Source: Victivallales bacterium (lineage in GTDB: Bacteria; Verrucomicrobiota; Lentisphaeria; Oligosphaerales; Oligosphaeraceae). Taken from it: a DNA stretch of 18,270 nucleotides. The DNA lies in NCBI GenBank assembly GCA_017964325.1, contig JAGCSE010000145.1, positions 1 to 18,270 on the forward strand, given 5' to 3'. The position numbers were made by a program, and so were the translations under genes. Below are positions 7,260 to 14,445 of the stretch, piece by piece (the first letter of the stretch is position 1; every line of letters begins with the position of its first letter). A model generated the notes under the pieces. The model saw only the letters and a program-made list of their open reading frames with translations, had not been told where the DNA came from and searched no databases.

Positions 7260-7814
7260 GTGGCAGATCAATTGAAAAAGCCTGAGAGCGAAGAAGCACC
7301 TGTCAACACCCGCGATTTCGTGGGTGCCGTTGCTCAGGACCAGGAAAACGAAGAAGAAGAACGAGTGGTTGCCGTCAACCGCACCAGCAAGGTTGTGAAA
7401 GGCGGTAAGAATTTCTCGTTCAGTGCTCTGGTCGTTGTCGGCAACAAGAAGAAAGGCATGGTAGGGATGGGATTCGGCAAGGCCGGTGAAGTTGCCGATG
7501 CAATCCGCAAAGGCGGTGAGCAGGCCCGCAAGAATATGATCGAAGTGCCGATGTTCGGTTCGACAATCACGCACTTTGTGGAAGCAGATTTCCGCGGTGC
7601 GAACGTGATCATCCGTCCTGCCTCCGCAGGTACGGGTGTGATCGCCGGCGGCGGTATGCGCCATGTTCTGGAACTTGGCGGCGTGAAAGACGTTCTGGCG
7701 AAGTCCCTCGGTTCTAAGAATGCCGTAAATGTCGTGAAGGCGACGTTTGCGGCGATAGCTAAGTTGCGCACCCGCAAGCAAGTTCTTGCGAAGCGTGACC
7801 GTAACTCTCTGTAA
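7260..7814 (+). CDS. rpsE: 30S ribosomal protein S5 with acidic N-terminal extension
   Basis: Small-subunit protein important for decoding accuracy and mRNA entry. The core is complete: [78 protein letters not shown], and an end near LAKRDRNSL. About 32 extra residues, rich in Glu and Gln, precede the core ([17 protein letters not shown]). GTG 7260 is preferred because AGGAG (7247-7251) sits eight bases upstream. An in-frame ATG at 7224 would add 12 residues but has a poor ribosome site. The next gene is rplO with only 30 bases between, so rpmD (L30), normally found here, is absent. Confidence 0.95.
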   Translation: MADQLKKPESEEAPVNTRDFVGAVAQDQENEEEERVVAVNRTSKVVKGGKNFSFSALVVVGNKKKGMVGMGFGKAGEVADAIRKGGEQARKNMIEVPMFGSTITHFVEADFRGANVIIRPASAGTGVIAGGGMRHVLELGGVKDVLAKSLGSKNAVNVVKATFAAIAKLRTRKQVLAKRDRNSL

Positions 7815-7844
7815 TGGCAACAAAAAGAATTGAGGATACAAGCA

Positions 7845-8375
7845 ATGAAACTTCATGATCTTCACAACTACAGTCATGGCGAGATCGTCAAGCGCAAAGA
7901 GCGCAAGCGCGTCGGCCGTGGCGACGGCTCCGGCCATGGACGCACGGCTGGCCGTGGTGACAAGGGTGCGGGTGCGCGTACAGGCCACAAGAACCGTCCG
8001 TACTTTGAAGGCGGTCAGATTCCGTTGATTCGGCGTTTGCCGAAACGCGGTTTCAAGAACCCGAACCACATCGAATACGAAGTGATCAATCTTTCCGAAC
8101 TGGAGGAGATTTTCGAAGCAGGTTCCGTCGTCAATGCGGAAGAACTCCAGAAACGCGGTCTGATGAAGAAAGGCGACCGTCTGCTGAAGATTCTGGCCGA
8201 CGGTGATTTGACGAAGGCTCTGAAAATCACGGCCGACAAGTTCAGCGCGAGTGCGCAGCAGAAGATCGAGGCCGTCGGTGGCACTTGCACAGTCATCGAG
8301 CACGCCGTGTACAACGAGATGGAGCGCCGTGCCGCCCGCCGTGCAGCCGCAGCCGCGGAAGCCAAGAAGGATTGA
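7845..8375 (+). CDS. rplO: 50S ribosomal protein L15
   Basis: Late-assembly large-subunit protein. MKLHDLHNYSHGEIVKRKERKRVGRGDGSGHGRTAGRGDKGAGARTG is the Gly/Arg-rich N-terminal tail that threads into 23S rRNA. FEGGQIPLIRRLPKRGF and the C-terminal beta-sheet part around GDRLLKILADGDLTKALKI follow. The 176 residues exceed the usual 145-150 because of an Arg/Ala-rich helical tail (ERRAARRAAAAAEAKKD). ATG 7845 is preceded by GAGGA (7832-7836), eight bases away. A 108-base leader with a long imperfect hairpin separates it from secY. Confidence 0.96.
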   Translation: MKLHDLHNYSHGEIVKRKERKRVGRGDGSGHGRTAGRGDKGAGARTGHKNRPYFEGGQIPLIRRLPKRGFKNPNHIEYEVINLSELEEIFEAGSVVNAEELQKRGLMKKGDRLLKILADGDLTKALKITADKFSASAQQKIEAVGGTCTVIEHAVYNEMERRAARRAAAAAEAKKD

Positions 8376-8412
8376 GCGAAAGCTTAAGCCTGTTCAATAA
8401 GACAGTTGCTGA

Positions 8413-8455
8413 AGGCGGGAACGGGAAGTTTTCATGGACTTCTTGCTTTCCGCCT
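8413..8455 (+). promoter_or_regulatory. Long imperfect hairpin in the rplO-secY gap
   Basis: AGGCGGGAACGGGAAG (8413-8428) pairs with CTTCTTGCTTTCCGCCT (8439-8455) across a 10-base loop. This gives 16 pairs, three of them G-U, with one bulged C (8446). No U-run follows, and secY starts 28 bases downstream. A regulatory mRNA structure or processing site is more likely than a terminator. I do not recognise the element. Confidence 0.4.
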
Positions 8456-8483
8456 GTTGGCGCAAACGGACAAGGAATCGAAA

Positions 8484-9848
8484 ATGATTTCAGCATATAG
8501 AAACTGCCTGAGAATTCCTGAACTGAAGAAGCGTTTGCTTTTCACGTTCGGGATTATAGCCTTGTGCCGTCTGGCGAGCATGATACCGTGCCCTGGCGTG
8601 AATCCTGCTGGTTTAAAGGCCGTCTTTAGCGCGAACAAAGGCGAAGGCGGCGTCATGGACCTGCTGGATTTGTTCAGCGGCGGTGCGCTTGAGCAGTTCG
8701 CAGTCGGCGCGTTGGGCATCATGCCGTACATTTCGGCTTCGATTATTCTACAGTTGATGACGCCTGTGCTTCCTCCTTTGGAGCGCATGTTGCGCGAGGG
8801 CGAAAGCGGTCATCAGAAATACAACCAGATCATGCGCTATGTGACGTTAGTCATCTGTATCATCCAAGGCGTGATGTTCGCATCGGCCATGATCAATCCG
8901 AAACGCATCGGCCTTTCCAGTGAGATTCCGATTGTTATCGCCCCTGGCTTCTGGTTTGTCATTTCGACGGTTATCACGCTGACGGCTGGTGCCATGCTGG
9001 TCATGTGGCTTGGTGAAATGATTACGGAGCATGGAGTCGGCAACGGTGCTTCTCTGATTATCACGGTCAACATCATCGCCCGTCTGCCGCTTGCTCTGGA
9101 CAGCTTGTTCAAGCAGGTTTTCGGCGGAGCAGCGACTGGTGATAACCAGTTGACTATCATTCATTTGCTTCTGCTTCTTGTCATGTTCTTCGTTGTTTGC
9201 GCCGCCACAGTGGCGTTGACACAAGGCTTGAGGCGTATTCCAATCCGCTATGCGGCACGCCGTATTTCGAGCATCGGTGGTTCGACTGCCGCCCAGACAA
9301 GTTATCTGCCGCTGCGTGTTAACTACTCTGGCGTCATGCCGATCATCTTCGCGGGTGCGATTCTGTCGTTCCCGATGATGCTGTTGCGCTATCTGCCGCA
9401 AGATTGGTGGATTGTGAAAAATGTCGCTCCATTGATTGTATATGGTAGCGTCGGCTACATCATCCTCTATGGTTTGATGATTCTGTTATTCTCCTTCTTC
9501 TGGGTTGCGAACCAATTCAATCCCATCAAGATTTCCGACGACTTGCAGAAGAACGGTGGTTACATCCCCGGCATCCGCCCTGGCAACGACACGGCTGAAT
9601 TTTTGGATCATTCCATGACGCGCATCACGCTGGCAGGCGCAGTCTTCCTGACGGTTTTGGCCATCCTGCCGATGTTGCTCAGCCGCTGGATGGGCATCCA
9701 GCCGTTGATCGCCCAGTTCTTTGGCGGCACGAGTCTGCTGATTATCGTCGGCGTTTCGCTTGACACGATGCGACAGATTGAGGGCTATCTCCTGTCTCGC
9801 CACTATGACGGATTCATGGAGAAAGGCCATCTCCGCAGCCGCCGCTAA
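8484..9848 (+). CDS. secY: Preprotein translocase channel subunit SecY
   Basis: Ten-helix channel of the general Sec secretion pathway in the inner membrane. The 454 residues show the family order: N-terminal IPELKKRLLFTFG, the plug region MDLLDLFSGGALEQFAVGALGIMPYISASIILQL (about 53-86), helices through the cytoplasmic YAARR loop (about 258-262), GGYIPGIRPG (about 361-370), and the C-terminal FGGTSLLIIVGVSLDTMRQIEGYLLSRHYDGF. The frame is open upstream to about 8406, but ATG 8484 gives the usual N-terminus and has AAGGAA (8472-8477) six bases upstream. It ends the ribosomal run. The adk/map/infA/rpmJ genes that often follow are absent and an intrinsic terminator comes next. Confidence 0.98.
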   Translation: MISAYRNCLRIPELKKRLLFTFGIIALCRLASMIPCPGVNPAGLKAVFSANKGEGGVMDLLDLFSGGALEQFAVGALGIMPYISASIILQLMTPVLPPLERMLREGESGHQKYNQIMRYVTLVICIIQGVMFASAMINPKRIGLSSEIPIVIAPGFWFVISTVITLTAGAMLVMWLGEMITEHGVGNGASLIITVNIIARLPLALDSLFKQVFGGAATGDNQLTIIHLLLLLVMFFVVCAATVALTQGLRRIPIRYAARRISSIGGSTAAQTSYLPLRVNYSGVMPIIFAGAILSFPMMLLRYLPQDWWIVKNVAPLIVYGSVGYIILYGLMILLFSFFWVANQFNPIKISDDLQKNGGYIPGIRPGNDTAEFLDHSMTRITLAGAVFLTVLAILPMLLSRWMGIQPLIAQFFGGTSLLIIVGVSLDTMRQIEGYLLSRHYDGFMEKGHLRSRR

Positions 9849-9867
9849 AGCGATGCAGTGATTATGT

Positions 9868-9906
9868 TTGAGCCATGGAACGGTTGTTCCATGGCTCTTT
9901 TTTTTT
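9868..9906 (+). terminator. Strong intrinsic terminator after secY
   Basis: A perfect 12-bp stem, GAGCCATGGAAC (9868-9879) and GTTCCATGGCTC (9884-9895), with loop GGTT, is followed by eleven consecutive T (9896-9906). It starts 20 bases after the secY stop and should end the ribosomal transcript. Confidence 0.93.
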
Positions 9907-9954
9907 CTAGCATTTCTACATACTCTAGATTTTTAGGGATTCTAGAGCTTCTAG
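9906..9954. repeat. Clustered TCTAG motifs and a CTCTAGA/TCTAGAG dyad before dus
   Basis: TCTAG occurs four times in 49 bases (9906, 9924, 9941, 9950). Two of them form a perfect inverted repeat, CTCTAGA (9923-9929) and TCTAGAG (9941-9947), separated by 11 bases. It lies just upstream of a possible -10 box TACAAT (9958-9963) for the dus gene, a typical operator position. TCTAG is generally an avoided motif in many bacterial genomes, so four copies are unexpected. No regulator is known. Confidence 0.35.
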
Positions 9955-9979
9955 CAATACAATAAAAGAATATATCATC

Positions 9980-10963
9980 ATGGGAAGCAAAGCAATGTAC
10001 GTACTGGCTCCGCTGGCGGGATATACGGATTTGCCGTTTCGGCGTATGTGTTGGAAGCAAGGGATGTCACAGGCATACACGGCTCTAATTGATGCAGGGG
10101 CGCTCATCTATGGCAATCAGGAGAATCCGCATATTCTGGCACGTGGCGAAGACGAGCCATGGCTTGGCGTGCAGTTGATGGGAAGTCGTCTTGATTTGCT
10201 GGAAAAGGCCGCTCCGATGCTTGATGCCATGGATTATGATTGCATTGATTTCAACATGGGGTGCCCTGTGCGGAAGGTTATGCAGCGCAATGCAGGTGCC
10301 GCGTTGCTGAAAACACCCGAGCATGCTCTGGATTGTGTCTGCCTGTTGCGTCGATTGATTCACAAGCCGTTCAGTGTCAAGATTCGTGTGTTGGACGATT
10401 ATGATCCAGAGCCGACCGTCCGTTTCTGCAAGCGATTGGAAGAATGCGGTGTCGATGCCGTGGCGATTCACGGCAGATTGGCTTGCCGAGTCTATTCTGG
10501 GCCGGTGGCGGTGGATGTCATCAAGGCGGTTCGTGAATCGTTGCATATTCCCGTAACGGCGAACGGCGGGATTTTCGGAATCCGCAGTGCCAAAGCCTTG
10601 CAAGATGGGACGGGTTGCAATCGTCTGATGGTGGCTCGTGGCGCCATCGGCAATCCGTGGATTTTCAAGTCGTTGTCCAATGGGATGGAATACATTCCGA
10701 CACATTTAGAAATCTGTGAAGCTATCCGTGAACATTTAGCGGGCATGGTGGATTTGTACGGTGAACGACAGGCGATGGTTGATGGTCGGAAAATCGTGCT
10801 GGCCTATATGCGTGGTCGCGGTTATCATCGAGCTTTGAAAAATCCGATCTGCAAGATGTTGAATTGGAATGATTTTGAAAAAATTTTGGCTTCTATCGCC
10901 GCCGACAGGGAGGCAGAAGAACGCCTTGGCATTTCCTCCGAGGCTTCTTTGCAGGACATATAA
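9980..10963 (+). CDS. tRNA-dihydrouridine synthase (Dus family)
   Basis: FMN-dependent, NADPH-using reductase that makes dihydrouridine in tRNA loops. The TIM-barrel signatures are visible: LAPLAGYTDLPFRRMC near the N-terminus, GVQLMGS, DFNMGCPVRKVMQRNAGAALL with the active-site Cys and the N-GCP motif, FSVKIRV, AIHGRLACRVYSG, VTANGGIFGIRSA and LMVARGAIGNPWIF (FMN phosphate site). The segment after the first strand reads AYTALIDAGALIYGN, where DusA/B/C usually have a SEMVSA-type motif, so this is a divergent member and I do not assign DusA, B or C. ATG 9980 has a weak site; in-frame ATG 9995 (MYVLAPLAG) has GGGAAG seven bases upstream and may be the true start. It converges on the SUMF1 gene with seven bases between stops. 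Confidence 0.9.
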   Translation: MGSKAMYVLAPLAGYTDLPFRRMCWKQGMSQAYTALIDAGALIYGNQENPHILARGEDEPWLGVQLMGSRLDLLEKAAPMLDAMDYDCIDFNMGCPVRKVMQRNAGAALLKTPEHALDCVCLLRRLIHKPFSVKIRVLDDYDPEPTVRFCKRLEECGVDAVAIHGRLACRVYSGPVAVDVIKAVRESLHIPVTANGGIFGIRSAKALQDGTGCNRLMVARGAIGNPWIFKSLSNGMEYIPTHLEICEAIREHLAGMVDLYGERQAMVDGRKIVLAYMRGRGYHRALKNPICKMLNWNDFEKILASIAADREAEERLGISSEASLQDI

Positions 10964-10975
10964 TGATGCATCATT
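10962..10975. repeat. 14-bp perfect palindrome across convergent stop codons
   Basis: AATGATGCATCATT reads identically on both strands and contains part of the dus stop codon and the complete stop codon of the convergent SUMF1 gene. It is too short and lacks a loop for a good terminator, and no other terminator is visible between these two convergent genes. Confidence 0.4.
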
Positions 10976-11957
10976 TTATTCGTCGCATCACACGAAACCC
11001 CAGCATATTGCCGTGCGATGCGGGGGGGAGGCAGCAACGGTTCGCAGAACGGCATTCCCATGCGCCAACATACCAGTTGCCGCCGCGAATCGTTCGATAG
11101 CCGTAACGGTCACCCGCATTCGAATCATCGCCTGGATAATTGACGTATAAGTCACGGCACCATTCCCAAACGTTGCCATGCATATCATACAGCCCCAATG
11201 AATTGCAACGACGTCTTCCGATTTCAGCCGTCTGCTTGCAGTTGTTGTCGGCAAAATCAGCCCAGATGCCCAATCGGTCAGGTTGGTCTCCAAAGCAGAA
11301 GGATGTATCCGTCCCGCCACGGCAGGCATATTCCCATTCGGCTTCTGTTGGCAACTGGTATGTATTCGGCGGTACGCCTTCCAATTCGCAGAGCTTGTTA
11401 ACAAAACGCTGACAGTCATACCATGTCACTTCCTCTACAGGCCGTTTGTCTCCTTTGAAAACAGACGGTTCATCCGTGATGCCCATTACCTTTTTCCATT
11501 CCGCCTGAGTCACTTCGAACTTTCCCATATAGAAATCCTCTGGGAATAGTTGGACGTGTTGAACCTCAATGGAACCACGCCCGCGTTCATTTGTGGGACT
11601 GCCGATCAGACAGCTTCCAGACGGCACCAAACGAAAACGCATTCCTAGACGGTTTTCCACCTCCACTGGCAACCCTTTGTCATGGGAAACTGATTTCTGC
11701 GTCTCCAACATCCGCTCGGAGCCTTCCGCAAGTCCTTCCAGCAGTGGATAATATGATGGAGCGACTTCATGTAAATCATCAGGCAACCTCGCTGCTTCAC
11801 CCAAAACCTCCACTTGTGCGCCATGAATTTGCGGCATGTCCACAACTGCTTTCGTTTTTCGTATGTGTGGACGAATGGCAAAATGTTCCACGACTGCAAA
11901 CAATAACACGACCTCCACGCCCCAGACCCACCATCGCCAACGCGGAATCTTCGCCAT
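10971..11957 (-). CDS. Membrane-anchored SUMF1 (formylglycine-generating-enzyme-like) domain protein
   Basis: The 328-residue product has an N-terminal transmembrane helix (about 10-28, basic IPRWRWW before it), a linker, then a SUMF1/FGE-sulfatase domain (about 104-328). Domain landmarks: GMRFRLVPSGSCLIGS, FYMGKFEVTQAEW (about 142-154), PVEEVTWYDCQRF, YQLPTEAEWEYACRGG (about 200-215), LYDMHGNVWEWCRD (about 256-269), TIRGGNWYVGAWECRSANR and a final LGFRVMRR. In true formylglycine-generating enzymes two cysteines follow RGGSW. Here the first aligns with Val297 and only the second (Cys302) remains, so sulfatase activation is unlikely. ATG 11957 has GGGAGG (11972-11967). It is the last gene after the RDD and LptF/G genes, 20 bases from the latter. 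Probably periplasmic; function unknown. Confidence 0.88.
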   Translation of the reverse strand: MAKIPRWRWWVWGVEVVLLFAVVEHFAIRPHIRKTKAVVDMPQIHGAQVEVLGEAARLPDDLHEVAPSYYPLLEGLAEGSERMLETQKSVSHDKGLPVEVENRLGMRFRLVPSGSCLIGSPTNERGRGSIEVQHVQLFPEDFYMGKFEVTQAEWKKVMGITDEPSVFKGDKRPVEEVTWYDCQRFVNKLCELEGVPPNTYQLPTEAEWEYACRGGTDTSFCFGDQPDRLGIWADFADNNCKQTAEIGRRRCNSLGLYDMHGNVWEWCRDLYVNYPGDDSNAGDRYGYRTIRGGNWYVGAWECRSANRCCLPPASHGNMLGFRVMRRIK

Positions 11958-11977
11958 CAATCACCGCCTCCCAATCT

Positions 11978-13090
11978 TCACTGTTTCCGCCACATAACGG
12001 CGAAACCTATGAATGTGAACACCAAAGCGGGAAATCCCCCTGCGATGAACGGCGGCAACCAGCCATTCTTGCCAAAGACCATAAACACTTGGGCAACAAT
12101 ATAAAACAACACAAGTACACCAATCGCTCCAGCAAATCCCTTCATAATTTCGCTTCGTTGATTCGCAATTGTCAATGCAACGCCAAAGAGTGCACCGACA
12201 AGACTTGCCAAAGGAAAGGTCAAATTATTCCACACGGCCGTCCGCAAATGACGTGCCACCTGCGGTGATGGCGTGATTTCACTGCGTAGAATGGACAGGG
12301 CTTCACGTGTCGTCACGCTATCTTGTAGATGCCCCTGTTCCGCGATGTCTTTCAACCGTTCTTTACAATTTAATTCGTATGTCTCAAAAATCTCAGGCGG
12401 CATAAGCAAGTTTTCGCCTCCCACGCCTACCTTCTGACGGCTGCCGTTTTTGAACACGCAGATGCCGTCATCTCGGAATTTCGCCGTTTCGGCTATCAGC
12501 ATCCATTGTGTCTCGCCTTCCTCATTGTATTGGCGGACAATGACATGGTGCATGACATCGGCCAAATCCAAGTCCTGGCAGTACCAATCACGATTTTCCT
12601 GAAGATTACGAAACGCGAGAGATTCAACCGCCTGTTTTTTGCTGTCAAGCCATTCACGGCGTATCCGCGCCGCATTCTGCAATCCAGCCGGTCCCCAGAA
12701 CTCGCCGATGCAAATAGTGCAAATGCTTGCAACCAAAGCTAATATCCATACTGGCAATGCACACGTGAAGAGCGACATTCCTGCCGCACGCATTGCACAC
12801 AGCTCGTTACTGCGCCCAAGCATGACCGTCATGAAACTTGCCGCCAGCAAGACGGATATCGGTATCACATTCAACAAGTTATGGGGCTGGAGCGATAGAA
12901 AGTAGCCCAAAACGACCCGCATGGGAACGTTCTTCGACATGAAATCAGGCAGGTCGTCAAACACATTGTTCACCAGAAACAGGAATGCAAATGCCGCAAG
13001 TGCGCAAATCAATGGAATCGTGAATTCACGCAACACATATTTGAATATCAATGGCGAAACGTGCAAATGTTTTGGGATTTCCGTTGACAT
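11978..13090 (-). CDS. LptF/LptG family lipopolysaccharide-export permease
   Basis: Inner-membrane component of the Lpt ABC exporter that extracts lipopolysaccharide and passes it to the periplasmic bridge. The 370 residues follow the family plan: three N-terminal transmembrane helices (about 25-42, 72-92, 108-130), the coupling motif LGRSNELCAMRAAGMS (about 91-106), a periplasmic beta-jellyroll region (about 150-285), and three C-terminal helices (about 288-308, 320-339, 345-366). Only one permease is present here; the partner and lptB must be elsewhere, and I cannot say whether this is LptF or LptG. ATG 13090 is preceded by an AAGGGGAAG site. It follows the RDD gene by 33 bases and is probably co-transcribed with it. 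Confidence 0.92.
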   Translation of the reverse strand: MSTEIPKHLHVSPLIFKYVLREFTIPLICALAAFAFLFLVNNVFDDLPDFMSKNVPMRVVLGYFLSLQPHNLLNVIPISVLLAASFMTVMLGRSNELCAMRAAGMSLFTCALPVWILALVASICTICIGEFWGPAGLQNAARIRREWLDSKKQAVESLAFRNLQENRDWYCQDLDLADVMHHVIVRQYNEEGETQWMLIAETAKFRDDGICVFKNGSRQKVGVGGENLLMPPEIFETYELNCKERLKDIAEQGHLQDSVTTREALSILRSEITPSPQVARHLRTAVWNNLTFPLASLVGALFGVALTIANQRSEIMKGFAGAIGVLVLFYIVAQVFMVFGKNGWLPPFIAGGFPALVFTFIGFAVMWRKQ

Positions 13091-13123
13091 CCTGCTTCCC
13101 CTTCTTGGCAGTCCGGCAGTCCG

Positions 13124-13861
13124 TCATGCACGGTTCTTCACCAGTTTCACCTTCACCATGCGCATACCCGTCAGTATTTCGGGAATTGTTCGCCCGAAAC
13201 TTGCCAGAATGACCCAGTTCACAATGAATATTGGCATGCACAATATGTTGAACAGGAAATAGAAGAACACACGGCCAACCCAAAATTTCTGACCATTTTT
13301 ACGGCAGAGAAATACCCCCCAGTAACGTTGTCCTGCCGTTTGGATGCGATATGCGACCATCAGGACATGATATAACATATAGATTATGAAGAACACTGTT
13401 GTGCAGACATAGCCCGCATTGCTTTGGTCCAACGAACCAGATCTGAACAATGCGTAGCAGCAGAAATACACCACAATGAACGCCAATACCATAATTATCG
13501 TGTCCATGACACTCGCGCAGATGCGCATTGGAATCGATGCAGAGGGATACGTTTCCAGACGTACGCTTACAATGCCCGACTGCCCTTCAAGTTCTGGGGC
13601 ACGCAACGTGATGCGGTCAACCAATTTCGAGAACCATCCTTTGTTCTTTTTCATCACCTCGGCTTCCTGTGCACCAAGCAGAAGCTGTTTCAGAAAGTCC
13701 AGATTGATCGCCTTGTCCCATTTGGCGATCATTGTGCTGCGCACTTGGTCGTTCGGCTTGATTTTTCCCGACTCCGCCCATTTGATTAAGGTTTCCTGGT
13801 CGGCGGGGCCCATTTCTTCGCCGTCAACCGTCTTCACCAAGTACATTCGTTCGTTCGCCAT
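13124..13861 (-). CDS. GYF_2-domain / RDD-family membrane protein
   Basis: The product has 245 residues. The first about 60 read as a GYF_2-type domain: MYLVKTVDGEEMGPADQETLIKWAESGKI, with the GP...L..W...GKI pattern, followed by WDKAINLDFLKQL. A charged linker follows to about 105. Then comes a membrane part with the RDD-type start PMRICASVMDTIIMVLAFIV (Arg113, Asp120), further helices near 150-170 and 198-220, and the loop TAGQRYWGVFLCRKNGQKFWVGR that matches the G.T.GK...G region of RDD proteins. The role of the family is poorly defined (transport or envelope). GAGGAT lies about seven bases upstream of ATG 13861. It is the first gene of a minus-strand run into LptF/G and SUMF1. Confidence 0.85.
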   Translation of the reverse strand: MANERMYLVKTVDGEEMGPADQETLIKWAESGKIKPNDQVRSTMIAKWDKAINLDFLKQLLLGAQEAEVMKKNKGWFSKLVDRITLRAPELEGQSGIVSVRLETYPSASIPMRICASVMDTIIMVLAFIVVYFCCYALFRSGSLDQSNAGYVCTTVFFIIYMLYHVLMVAYRIQTAGQRYWGVFLCRKNGQKFWVGRVFFYFLFNILCMPIFIVNWVILASFGRTIPEILTGMRMVKVKLVKNRA

Positions 13862-13923
13862 TGGATTATCCTCAATTTATTCGGCAAAAATGCCTTTTTT
13901 TCATAAAAATGACCAAAGATTAT

Positions 13924-13951
13924 TTGACAGAATGAAACATCTATATAACAT
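13924..13951 (+). promoter_or_regulatory. Likely promoter of the gcvH-like/pyrF operon
   Basis: A perfect -35 box TTGACA (13924-13929) and TAACAT (13946-13951) are separated by 16 bases, in an AT-rich divergent gap (13862-14055). Transcription would start about 95 bases before the ATG at 14056, giving a long leader that contains an A9 run. The minus-strand promoter for the RDD gene must also lie in this gap, but I could not pick a convincing one. Confidence 0.45.
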
Positions 13952-14055
13952 AACCCATTGTACGGAAAATGTGGTCTCCTTTTCTGCGATTTTTCAAAAA
14001 AAAACAAGAGGTATCGCATTTTCAATCGACAGTCAAATGCATTCAAGGAGTCAAC

Positions 14056-14445
14056 ATGGCAAACGCACATGAAAAAAGGGCCTTCACCAACAGGCACACC
14101 TGGGTTCTCCCAGATAATGATACCAACATTGCAACCGTCGGCATCACGGATTATCTGACGGAGGAACTTGTCGCCATCCAGAGCATTGATATGCCGCTCG
14201 AAGGCGACGAACTGGACATGGACACCTTCTGCATCCATCTCCATCTCGCCAAACGCATCCATCACTTGCGCTCTCCCCTCAGCGGGCGGGTCATCGAAAT
14301 CAATAAAGATGTACAGGATAATCCGTCACTCCTGCACCTGGACCCATATAAAAACTGGCTCTATAGAATGGAATACGATGACCCAGACGAACTGGATATG
14401 CTGATGGATTTCAACCGCTACTCGCGCTTCATCGACCAATTATGA
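14056..14445 (+). CDS. GcvH-like lipoyl-carrier protein, orphan
   Basis: The 129-residue product aligns along its whole length with glycine-cleavage H protein: TWVLPDNDTNIATVGITDYLTEELVAIQSIDMPLEGDEL (about 15-53), SPLSGRVIEINKDVQDNPSLLHLDPYKNWLYRMEYDDPDELDML (about 73-116). H protein carries an aminomethyl group on a lipoyl-lysine. The usual ESVKA context is replaced by HLAKR, but Lys66 falls exactly on the lipoyl-lysine position when aligned from the conserved P-SG turn. The Glu and Ser before it are lost. ATG 14056 has AAGGAG (14045-14050) five bases upstream. No gcvT, gcvP or lipoate ligase gene is nearby. The gene instead overlaps a membrane-protein gene that overlaps pyrF. It may be a real H protein acting in trans, or a carrier with another role. 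Confidence 0.85.
   Translation: MANAHEKRAFTNRHTWVLPDNDTNIATVGITDYLTEELVAIQSIDMPLEGDELDMDTFCIHLHLAKRIHHLRSPLSGRVIEINKDVQDNPSLLHLDPYKNWLYRMEYDDPDELDMLMDFNRYSRFIDQL

Noticed and set aside
7254..8303. 349-codon minus-strand open frame opposite rpsE and rplO
   Set aside because: It spans two well-conserved ribosomal genes and the gap between them, and shows no recognisable domain; an antisense shadow.
8406..8483. 26-codon N-terminal extension of secY
   Set aside because: No ATG or ribosome site supports it, it runs through the hairpin at 8413-8455, and ATG 8484 gives the standard SecY N-terminus.
11022..11028. G7 run in the SUMF1 gene as a second phase-variation tract
   Set aside because: Seven is within what can arise by chance in GC-rich coding DNA, and it lies near the C-terminal end; much weaker than the G10 tract.
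11591..12268. 225-codon plus-strand open frame opposite the SUMF1 and LptF/G genes
   Set aside because: It crosses the junction of two well-supported minus-strand genes and has no recognisable domain.
13885..13902. GGCAAAAATGCC followed by seven T, a terminator-like element
   Set aside because: The stem is only four bases and it points away from any gene end, lying in a divergent promoter gap.
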